Origin: Paraphysomonas bandaiensis
Taxonomy: Eukaryota > Chrysophyceae
Assembly (NCBI GenBank): GCA_965644295.1
Contig: CBFFRP010000059.1
Coordinates: 62,001-126,000, forward strand
Direction of reading: 5' to 3'
DNA length: 64,000 nucleotides
Made by a program: the position numbers and the translations under genes. The stretch's first letter is position 1. Every line of letters starts with the position of its first letter. Of this stretch, positions 1 to 10,893 are shown in pieces. Under the pieces are notes generated by a model, which saw only the letters and a list, made by a program, of their open reading frames with translations, made no database searches and was not told the DNA's origin.

Positions 1-1637
1 TCTACAGTAGCTCGTTCCCAATTACAGTTAGTTGATGTACATTGAATGTCCAGTCAGTATACTAGTGTTCTTGTTCTATCACTTCAACAGTTCCAGTAAT
101 ATGATGGATTTCTATGCTTAAAAAGTGCACTTTTATACTTAAAATAAGGGTTTTTTAGAGTTTAAGGCTGTGTAATTTATTTTTCGAAAAATTACACTCA
201 TTTGTTATGAGATCCTGCGAGGAGACGTTTTTTGACAAAGTGGACCTAGGGCCCCCCACTTGTCGGACTGTATTTGGTCCCACTCGAAATAAAAAATTTG
301 TGGTCATTTTGACCACAATTTCAAAGCTCTACACTCATGTTCCATACGAAAAAACACAATACAAAAAAATAAAGTGGGACCAGTCTCGAGGGACCTGAAT
401 CGAAACTATCCGAAGTATGAAAAATAATTTACACAACTCCAAAAAATTGAGGTTTTAATTTTCATACTTCTTCGGGTTTTTATATAGCTGAACTACAGTA
501 CCTACCTACCTACCTACCTACCGTAGCTACGTACGTACATACAGCACCAGTGCACACTTACATAGACGTGAATTCCTATACGCAGCACTGGAGTAGGAAG
601 TGGAGTCCCGGCCGGATGTAAGCATAATGATGGCTCAGAGGATGAGGACGAGCTATAGGTAGTAGTGGGGTGTGGTTTTCATGTGATCTTAATGACTAAT
701 ACTAAAAACGGAATCTCCGGATGTGTTTACGTACTGATTAGTCATACTAGTATATTGCACTGTATTCTCGCAGGCGGGTGATCATCCTTCTCATGGATAG
801 AAGTCGAGGCACTGTGATGACCCTGTGAGGAACCAGTGATCGCAGTGGACGAAACTGAGATCGGTATATTAGGCAAACTGTCGATTAGCTTTCAGAAACA
901 ACAGCTTATTAAGTGTAGTACGATGCATGCCTTTACGCAACATTGATATAGTAAGTTTAGCTGCGCTGAACAGGTCACATGTACTGGAAGTACACACGAC
1001 ATGACTCGTGGACCTGTACTTAAATATTTCAACTTTTCGTTTCTTAATTTTTTGAGCTGACTAAAAAATTTTATTTCCGCGTAGCCAACATCAGCTTTAT
1101 CATCCTCTGTATTGTTGCAATCACTGTCTGAACGGAGATATATTTTAACAGCATCTTTCTCGGATTTTGTATTTTCTCCATTCTCAAAATCAAATCAATT
1201 CCATCTCAAAATTCGGATCATTAACAATGGAACTGCTTTCTTTAAAGCGGATAGGGAATATCTAGCCCTGAAGTCCCTCAATAAGCAATCAAAAATGTTC
1301 CGGCATTCATAAAGATTAACTTGATTTGATCCTCTTGTTGAAGCAGCTTGAAAACGCTTTCAAACTTTCTCAGGTCGTCTACAAGGGCGGTGAGTAGTCC
1401 AGTTCCCTGAAATTATAATGCCATTATGAAAAATGTCCCGGAAAGAATTATAATTAACGGTTATCAGGCCCTAATGTATATAGTGTGTATCAGGGTTAGG
1501 GAATACTATATTACAATACTATTGCTAGAGAGCGTCTCATCAATAATATTGATATGTAGATGGAGTTTTTAAACCGGTCCAACAATACTATTGCAGTATA
1601 TTGCATATTGTACTATATTGTCAATGTATTAGTATTA
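1..1637. other. Non-coding, transposon-derived left edge
   Basis: No reading frame here looks like a gene. The stretch is AT-rich, with a short tacc-type microsatellite near 497-545. A repeat fragment at about 1393-1476 is described separately. I saw no RNA gene. Confidence 0.6.
1393..1476. repeat. Terminal fragment of a dispersed hAT-like repeat
   Basis: This stretch contains tagtccagttccc, an aattataatg motif, atgtcccgg and an end reading ttatcaggccct. The same blocks occur in inverted orientation at 16745-16849, next to hAT transposase remnants. The repeat is therefore probably a terminal piece of that hAT-like family. No target-site duplication was recognised around it. Confidence 0.45.
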
Positions 1638-2523
1638 TTAATCAGCAGGGCTGCGTATCAATTAATTGCAATTAATTGTCAGTTGTTGAATTGCTATAAT
1701 TGAAATTGGGACATCGAATCATAATTGCCATTATAATTGACTCCATCTCGCTTCAACTTATTGTCAATTAATTGCTATTAATTAATATAAAAATACCACC
1801 TTTTTATACTGAAAAGTTGTTGGAGAACGGCATTTTATAAAATCAATTTTTACGAAAAAATCGAAGATTGGTGAAAGACTATATTATCCATAGGAGTATC
1901 TCACATTGTAATTCTTTTACTTAATTAGCGATACAAATAAACAACTAGTGTCCATACAATTACAGAAGGTGAACACCAGCTCGACCTCCACGACGTTCGC
2001 ATATTGTTTGACGAACTCATCATTAGGCACCCGATTGTCGAGCGGTCGAGCGTCATCTGGGCAGCAAGCAATGCCGCTATTATTCATAACGCTGCTTTCG
2101 AAAAGGCAGTCGTAAAGATTCAATGTGCAATGAAGCCGCACTACTTGGACGGAAAAGGATCAAATTAAAATATTTTTGCTCGATGAGGATGAATAAATGA
2201 CAGTGAGAGTCTAGTTCAGAATGACGACGCAGCGCAATGTTCGATTGATGATAGCAGACAGCGGAAGCAAACTCGATACCGCAGCATGAAGCACTTGCAT
2301 GCCACAACTAATAAGGTTGAAAGGTTGTTCAGTAGTGCTAAGATTGTTATGACGGATTTGCGCAAGAGTATGACTCCTCGGCATTTGGAGTTACCGTCGC
2401 CTCTGGAATGAAAAGACAGTTCCCTATGGAATTAATTGCAATAATTGAAACAGCAAGTAGTAATTGCAATTATAATTGACTACCACCTGCGTCAATTAAT
2501 TGATACGCAGCCCTGTTAATCAG
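1638..2523 (+). mobile_element. Decayed hAT DNA transposon with TIRs and 8-bp TSD
   Basis: The element proper runs 1646-2515. It starts cagggctgcgtatcaatt and ends with the inverted copy aattgatacgcagccctg. It is flanked on both sides by ttaatcag (1638-1645 and 2516-2523), the 8-bp target duplication typical of hAT elements. Inside, on the + strand, 1970-2160 reads as a degenerate peptide with the motif FEKAVVKIQ, shared with the hAT fragment at 16.1 kb. The stretch 2297-2410 reads VERLFSSAKIVMTDLRKSM, which matches the C-terminal dimerisation region of hAT transposases. The N-terminal and catalytic parts are missing, so this is an internally deleted, non-autonomous copy. Confidence 0.85.
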
Positions 2524-2601
2524 TAATTAATCACATGCGTAGATTCCACTTTTAGTACTTGTCACTACGACCACATGATAACTAAACTCACTACGTTTCC
2601 A

Positions 2602-2891
2602 GACAAATACTATCTACTGCTTATCTAATCACAATTTTTGTCGTGCTCAATTATTGCTGGCGTTATCATCACCACATTCATTCAAAATTAATAGTAATAT
2701 GCATAATGCATACATCCGGGCAAGTATTGTTTGCATTTCAGAATACGACAAATACTATCTACTGCTTATCTAATCACAATTTTTGTCGTGCTCAATTATT
2801 GCTGGCGTTATCATCATCACATTCATTCAAAACTAATAGTAATATGCATAATGCATACATCCGGGCAAGTATTGTTTGCATTTCAGAATAC
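2602..2891. repeat. Tandem duplication, two 145-bp units
   Basis: Units 2602-2746 and 2747-2891 begin gacaaatactatctactgc and end cagaatac. They differ by only a few bases, so the duplication is recent. An open frame crosses both copies, but it is a by-product of the repeat and has no recognisable product. Confidence 0.85.
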
Positions 2892-3695
2892 TGTTCCCTA
2901 GCCCTGGCGTGTAAGAGTATACTGTATAACATCTACAAAGGATCCATAAAACAGTGCGAGATTACAGTGTACACAATTTTTTAATCATATAGTATATAAA
3001 AGTGGCAATATCTCCATACTCCATATTCAAGCTACAGTACAAACAAATCGGAACATATCCTCCTCACGATCAAACTCTAGCTCCATTGACATACTCACCT
3101 CCTAAACCAATGTCATTTCAGTTCTTAGAAATGATTTGATATGACATATTGGAGCCAGTCGGTGCCGTTCCTATCCTCTCAGGTATAGTGCTTGACTTGA
3201 GACACCCGGTGATCACTTGAGTGTCGTCTTGAGATATGAGTTATGGTTGTATGTGTGTGAATCAACACAATAATCTATTGATTAAACTGACTTATTATAT
3301 TAATACAGTGGTATTACACTATATGCAATGGGGTTACTAATCAAGGAGCTGTTGCAGGTGGATGAATGTGTTACAGTAGCAATGTAGGTCTCTAGATGCT
3401 TATCGATAGATTGATTCTTATAGATAGATGCTTATAAATAGATATCCATAGCTACATCGTTATGTATCCGAGCCACTCCTGACTGGTACCGTTACGTATG
3501 TCCATGTACACATACAGTACATTGATACAAGCCATTGAAACAATTAGTTTTTGGGACAAATTGAGCATAAAAATCAAAGGTATCAGAATATAGTCTTTAA
3601 AAAACTCCAAATTTTTACTTAAATTTTTTTAATACTACTAAAAAATTAGCAAAAATATACACTTTATATTTCCAACATTGTACGTGTTTTTATAC
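2892..3695. other. Intergenic, no gene seen
   Basis: This AT-rich stretch has a degenerate tagatagatgcttat-type simple repeat near 3393-3450 and nothing resembling a gene. Confidence 0.5.
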
Positions 3696-3877
3696 ATACA
3701 CGGGGTGGTTGTGCATATCGATTTTATGGATTTGTTCATCCTTTATTTCATTAAAAAGTCATCGTTTATATATTAAAAAGTCACTTTTTCTCACTTTTCA
3801 CTAGAAAAAGCGATGACTTTTCAATAAAATAAATCCATAAAATCCATCGATATACACACAACTATCCCTATATGTGT
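3696..3877. mobile_element. Fold-back MITE-like element
   Basis: Two arms of about 60 bp (3701-3764 and 3811-3870) are imperfect inverted repeats. Each carries tcgattttatggattt or its complement and aaaagtcatcg, and they are separated by about 45 bp. The result is a hairpin without coding capacity, typical of a MITE. It lies about 75 bp upstream of the ankyrin gene start. The target duplication and superfamily were not determined. Confidence 0.65.
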
Positions 3878-3949
3878 ATTTAAAACACCACCTCAATTCA
3901 TATCACTATAATTCATAATTACAATGAATTCTAGTATATATATCATGTC

Positions 3950-6900
3950 ATGAGAGGTTTCTTAGTAACTAAAGTATCTACAAGATTTGCAGATTTACAT
4001 ACAAAATTAGAAAGAATATGTGTGATAACTGGGAAAGCTACTAAATTAGATTCATTACTTAAGAAGAAGCCTGATATCAGTGATATAACATTCGTATGTA
4101 TTCTATGAAGATATTATATATATAATTATAAGATTATAGGATGGATGGAATGCATTACAAGCTGCAACATTTAATAAACATTATAATGTTGTAGCATATT
4201 TACTTAAAGAGGATTTAATTGATGTGAATTCATGTGATAATGTATGTATTTGTTGGAGATATCATTCATTTCTAATGTTTATTATCATAGAAAGGATGCA
4301 CAGCTCTTCATTTAGCGGTAGTGTGGTTGTTGTAGGGCATTGTATGATTGTTTGATTCGTTTTCCTATCACAGGCCTGGCGCGGGGATGTAGACATCATA
4401 AAGCTGCTAGTTAACACTAAAAGCATTTCTGTGCAAGGTCGTACACAGGTACTGAATGTCGTTGGGTGTTATCAACATGCACGTAACGTTAGTACATCTT
4501 CAGGGAAATTATAATGCCTTGCATTATGCGATATTTGGTGGCCATCTTCGTGCTGTGAAATGCCTGCGTGACCTCTGCCCTGACAGCGTTTTGGATACAA
4601 CTGATGTATTAATGGCATGCTTTAACATTTGCCCGTACCTAACGATTTTATTGTACGTAGGAAGGATATAATGCTCTCATTCTAGCGTGTAAAGTAGGGC
4701 GACTCGATATTGTCCGGTATCTTGTTAAACTAGATGGTGTGAATGCAAAAGATAAATCGGGCTGTACCCCCTTGCATCACGCCTGTTGGGAGGGCCACGC
4801 CTCAATCGCACATGCATTACTTGCAGCGGGTGCCGATCCACAGGTCAAAAATGTCAATGGGCTACGGCCAATCGAGGTATGCCGCACAAGTGCATGCAGG
4901 GACGACTATCAGGCTATTCTTAGAGCCCATATGATGAATGATGACTCTTTCCGACTTCCGGACACCACCCCACCACCCGTATCCGAGGAGCCCTTAGGTG
5001 AAAATCGTGAGACGTATACGAATGCTATACGGTACCTGAGATCATTTCCTGAACGATTGTCAGCAGTGGGCCAAGGCTTAGAGATGCCCTCCGAAAACAT
5101 CTCTTCACCGTGCGGTGTAGGCCTTGTGGATGAGATAACGAATGCTTTAGAGACAGCAGCCCCAGTAGCGATCAGCCCACCACTACACCAAATTCACAGT
5201 GATCCACACATTTCCAGTAGCTTAAGCCCGCTGGGTAAACAAGATAACACTGACCTTGAGAATAACTCTGTTGATGGCATATATGCTGATTCTTCAGACC
5301 AGGTAGATAGGCTCACAGATTCTTGTGTCCCTCCAGAACCAGGAGAGCCGGTATGTGCAGATATTCCTGGTGATGGAGAAGTTGTTAGTGCTGTTTCTGG
5401 AGATTCTATCATTCCTGAAGATGATGGCTGTGATGAATCGGATGAGAATGCATGTACCAGTGCTAGAGAAGGTGCTGCTGCTGTTTCTGAAGAATCTATC
5501 ATTCCTGAATGTGATAGCTCTTTACCTGCTCCTGATCAACCGATCAGCAGTGGTGCAATAGACTCTCATGAAGATGATGGCTGTGCTGAACCGGGCAAAC
5601 AGATAGAGTCTATGATCGATGAGCAAAATTTGCCTCATTCCGAGAATGAATCCACGGAAGAGGACCTGTGTAATTCATTATCGACTACCGCTGATGATGT
5701 AGCGGCTGCACCTCCACCCATGTCTCCTATAACCCCTAGGCACGGGGTTCAAGCCGTTGTGTGGAGAGTCTGTAGACGTTCGGGAGATGTAACTGTGCTT
5801 GTAGACTTGATAAATAAGCATCCTGAGGCTCTCCATGAGGATCTTCGGGACAGCAGCGGTGACACGCCGCTGATATCTGCTGTCCGTGCAGGACATTGTG
5901 GTGTCGTGGAGTTTTTACTTCAACAGGGCGCATACTTGAGGATTAATGACAAGCGGCAGAACAACGCTCTCCACGTGGCATGCAGCATGGACAATGCAGA
6001 AATTGCTAATCTCTTAGCTGAGAAAAGCAAGAACTTGCTGAATGAGACTAATGATAGTGGTAACTGTCCTCTTCATATTGCAGCTGCTATTGGGTCAATC
6101 CGAGTTATTAATTGTCTCCTTTCCTGTCCATCGATTGATATTTCACGCAAGAATGCCAGTGGTTTTACGGCCAGCGAGATTGCCACGAAGGGTGGATTTA
6201 CTGCAGCTGCTGATGTTCTCAGGAGGCATGAGGCTTATGTGAGTGTTTCCACGGAATGTGACAGCACAAATATATCAACCCCACCACATGCACGTGAAGA
6301 TGTAGAATTTACTGGAGCAGTGACATCAGCGGATGGGTTGTGTTCACCATCTGACTTGGAGATTGAGGACTGTAGTACCTCTCGGGGTAGAGATTTTGTT
6401 GGTCTAGCAGTGGGTATTCCAGTAGAGGGTGGTGCTGATACCTGTGAAACAGGAGATTTGAGTAACTCGGTGTCACATGAACATACTACAATTAGTCCAT
6501 CGACCCCTTGTAGCCAGCTCTTCCGTAGAGCTGACAGCATTGTCAGTGATCAAGAGAATAATATTGACCTATTACGATATAACAAAGACAAGAACGGCAG
6601 AATTGCACTGACGTTTGCGGATGCCGATATCGTGTCTCATCGTCCACGATCAATAACAGAAGTGCACAACGGCATTGTGTTCGAAGAAGAACTGGATGAT
6701 GATGACGACGAGGATTCGATCCAGGATGATATGGAACGTTGCGATGCCTTGAAGTCGCTCCTAGGCTACGAACCAAGTCCGGATGGCAAATGTGACCCGG
6801 TTCGAGTTACTGGGATCACTCCTCCTCCTGAAGATATTGATGACTATGAGAAAGAAACGTGGCAATACTTAGGTCGCGCTCTCTCACAAGCGAATCGAAT

Positions 6901-9900
6901 GGAAGAAGAAACTAATTTGTATTCCCCACCGTCCACAGTTCTAAATCCCAATGAAGTTGTAAAGGTAGACCTACGATGGTTATATTTGATGGGCAGTGTG
7001 TGTCGGGTTCTAGGTAGTAGAGGATATCGCTCAATGACAAAGCGTTTCTATCATTGGAAGTATGAGTCTGTGGGTGGCCCAGCTGCTGTTGGTCCACTCC
7101 ATCCCTTCATCAATCCGAACGCCCCAATCCCGCCGAAAACTACCCCATCCAAAGCCCCACCCACCTCTCAACCCTCCACACCCGCGTCCCCATTGGTGGA
7201 GAGAATGAACCCTGCTCTTGTGTTTGCTTTAAAGGTACTAGACAGACATGCCAAGCATTGCAGGAAGTCATGCGAGATTGAAGCGATGTATTTCGCGTGG
7301 GAAAGACTTGTTTCAAGCTTATATTCGCCTGCTGTGTCCCAGGCGGTGACATATGTGAGCTCTCCAGAAGCTGCTGCAGCGCCTGATAATGACCCCTGTA
7401 TATTTACTGATACTGCGTCTCGTGGTGGTTATGAACTGAAGGCTCAAGATTCCCTTGAGCTGTCACCTGTAGACCGTTCTGATTTGCCAGAACACGTTGC
7501 AATACTAGGAAGTCCAGGTGAAAGTGTTGGACAAACTTTAAGTCAATTTGAAAATAGTTCAACAAATGGTCATCATACGATCATCGAGGACCAGTCAGCT
7601 GTTCAGACCGAAAGGTCGCCCCCAGGGACAGAGGTGGCAATGTCACTTTTAGATGTGATTGATCAGGAGGAGCTATCGGACAGAGACGGCACAGTGAATG
7701 AAGAGGACGAATCTGGCACCGGTGAAGCATCAATAAAATTACAAGACGATGTAGTTTCAGAAGCTTTAGATCCCCAGCAGTGCGTAACCGACGAAGTTAT
7801 GGAAGACGGCGCTGAGGAGAGTGGAGGATATGGTGATACAGGTATTGAGTTCGAAGACCAGCTCGAATATGAATTTGGTCATTCGGAGTCTGAGTCTGAA
7901 GGTGAAGCGGCCGAGGATTTGATGCTCCTGGGCCCGCTACCATCAGAGCTCAATCTTTTGTTAAGAATAAATGAGGTAAGCGTAATGCATACGTGTGTCC
8001 TAGATTTGATCGTATATTAAAATGGTCCTTGCAGCATGTTCTATGGGATATTTTCACGTATTATGTGCAAAACAAGCTCTCTATTCCGTCTCAGAACATG
8101 TCGGACAAGAAGAGAGTTAGTAAAAGAATACTATCCCTTGGAGGAGTCTGGAATTTATTGACTGATTTTGCCGTTTGCCCTATATTGTGTAGGTAAGGTG
8201 CACTTCAAGTGCTTACTATCCACAAATGTATGTATTGTAATGCTATTTTTATAGTAAGAGCTGCCTTAAGAGTATCGTCGATTCGCTTATGGCTCCAGGA
8301 CAGCTACCGACGATATTTTATTCTCCAGATATTCCAGCGCCGAAATTGAAATCAACCGAGCCTGTCATATCTTTCAATGGGTTTTACAAGGTTTGTTGTG
8401 TTGTTTACTCTATGCATGGTAAGGTTATTGAGTAGATTCTCTGGGCAATTGCACGAGATTGCTTGGACGCGCCGTCTGCCACCGACCCAACATCTCGTCT
8501 CTTAAGCCTGTTAATGAGAATGGACGGGTAAGTTGTCAGTTCTGACCTAATTGACTCCTCACTGTTACTTTGTGAAGGTCGTCAGGCCGAAGGAAAATGG
8601 CATCGCATTCAAGGGACGCACGGCTGATTGCGTCATTTAACTTAAACGATCAGTCCGTACAACGACAGATAGCGAATGCAGAGCGTGCGCGTCAGGTGAA
8701 CAAAGAAGCCAAAGCTGCAGCTAAGCTGAAGATGAATGTTTCTCCTACACGGAGCAGTCGCTTGTCGAATTCACAGAAGAAAAGCCAACAGAGTCCTGGA
8801 GTTACCCCATATGGTGGAATGGGTGCTCTCAGTGGTGGTAGTGAGGAGTCTCCTTCAAGGCAATCTAGAGGCGGTACGCAGGCCACACAAAACTCTAAAA
8901 GTATTACTTCTGTTGGAGTGCCAAAGGAAAAACCACTGACTAAATCGACTCCAGGAATTGCAAGCCGTACCAATGCGGAGCTACAGCATGTAGTGCAGGA
9001 TTCTTCTGATATCGGAGGGAAGCAGGCATTGAAACCCAGTACTGATGCTATAGCAGAGCCGAGTGCAACGACTTCTAGGTTGTGCAGCTTTAGCTTTACA
9101 TTTTTTGTGCTTACATGTGTGCAGTCCATCGGGCCTCCCACCAATATCTCCACATTCATCCCTATCAAAGCAGAGAAATTTATCTCTCACAGCGTGTGAG
9201 GAGGCAAAAGGCTCTTTAAGTAGCATTGAAAATACAACAGAGTGCAATGATTCTGGTGACGAGAAGCAGCAAGTTTTGGAGGGCTTAGCCAAAGCACCCG
9301 TAGCGGATAGAGTCAACGCTAAACTTGCTGCTAAACAGTTTGAGGCATTGGTAAATAAAATCAAGACTGATAGTCCGACGCACAAAACTCCTCGTTCACA
9401 GTCATCTTCTCGGAGCACCTCACCGCAACGCGAGAGGTCTGCAAGCATTCCACTGCCTCTCCAGAAGCCAGAACTAGTAATACCAACTAGTGATGACGGA
9501 GATAGGTGACTTATTTTGTACAGATATTGTGACAGTTAACATGTCCTCAGTGGACCAGGTAGTGGATCGAGATCACTTGGGTCACGTGGACGCCCGATCA
9601 ATAGGCGAAACACTCCCCCCTATAGAGTGTTTGCTGAGGCAGTGCGCCGCAACTCAGACGGACAGCCTGGGTCGCCAGTATCGAAGCACGAACGGTCACC
9701 ACTTCCGGGTGCGCATTGCATCACATGTGAATATTCGAACAAATATCTTACTATCACACAGGTCGACGTGACTCAAAGACCACAGAGGGCACTATAACTC
9801 CGGAGGCTGTGGAAGAGGAGGCTGCTAAGCGTCAGTCTGCTTTAGAAATATGGCGAAAGGCTAGTCCAGCTCTGCCAAATTCTGAATCACTGACGAGTGA

Positions 9901-10075
9901 AAATTCCTCATTAGAACCCATTTATGGTGACGAAGAGGATGCCACTTCGGAAAGAAGTGGCAGCTTAGTATTAAAGACAGAGTTAGACAAATTCAACAGC
10001 GATGAAACAGATGTATACTACAGTCCGAATTCAAAGACAAGGAAACGTCGAGGGACTATAACCCGTAGAAGATAA
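3950..10075 (+). CDS. Ankyrin-repeat protein, 13 exons, ~1834 aa
   Basis: The exons I read are 3950-4093, 4140-4241, 4291-4317, 4374-4448, 4504-4605, 4661-7975, 8035-8192, 8255-8390, 8436-8527, 8578-9078, 9125-9505, 9551-9708 and 9762-10075. The first five introns are all in phase 0 and fall between or within ankyrin units; exon 3 is only 27 nt. An N-terminal ankyrin block (about residues 45-250; e.g. GCTPLHHACWEGHASIAHAL) is followed by a long acidic Ser/Asp/Glu-rich linker, then a second block encoded around 5755-6235. After that come conserved-looking stretches (KETWQYLGRAL; the DIFTYYV region after 7975) and a basic Ser-rich tail ending RKRRGTITRRR. Ankyrin repeats usually mediate protein-protein contact. 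No enzymatic domain is visible, and the specific orthologue is not recognised. Confidence 0.85.
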
Positions 10076-10893
10076 ATCGTTAGTTTGTGTTCTTCAGGTG
10101 CATTGAACGTAAATAAAAAGAAGTAAATAATACTATATCTTATATCTATAGCATCGAATCGTTCGCTTTTCTATTATATTCATGGATATATTGAAATTGC
10201 GTTCGAAATCGAAGTAGTATATTTGTTAGTATGCTACAAGGTTTCTAAATTATCACCATCATGATTAGATGAGATACTAAGTACTATACTTGGAGTGGGA
10301 GTCCACAATAAGGCAAATAAGTGCTATATATTGTATAAAGTATAATGTAGATGCGTAGATGCCGTGTTTACAGCATTAATAGATGCTTCAAACTTCACTT
10401 AATTTTATACATAAAGACGTTAAATTCCCACCTCTGACGAAGTATTGTTCTTCTCTTATCATTGTTACTTACAATAGTTCACAATAATCTATTATCTATT
10501 CTGATGGCTCACTTAGAGCAAACATCAGCAAGAGTTGTGGTAGTGAATGAAATCTTATCTAAGAAATTATTGTAAACAATAAAAGTTAAATTATTTTATA
10601 CAATGTACTTCAGCGAAAAGCCGAACTAGCGTGTCGACTCCAGAGAAGGAAGTAAATTAGTGGCAGATAATTTGTCGAAAATTATCTTGCGCTTATTTAG
10701 TTAAATCACATTAGCATTAATCACTTTTAAAAATTCGAGTATTTTGAAGTAGACAACATGTTAAAGTAATAGGCAGCTTGTCATATACGCTGTGTAGCTG
10801 AACAATAGTAAATAGTGCTGTAGTTGTAGATTACTTGAAATCAGTTACAATGACCCTTGACATCTCATTTTTCCGAAAAAATCAGCAGTACTC
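10076..10893. other. Convergent intergenic region
   Basis: This lies between the 3' ends of the ankyrin gene (+) and the pseudouridine synthase gene (-). It is AT-rich. An aataaa-like motif follows the ankyrin stop codon near 10110. No further gene was seen. Confidence 0.5.

Noticed and set aside
61-540. Possible small gene with frames at 207-398
   Set aside because: Short, no motif, and no splice-linked continuation.
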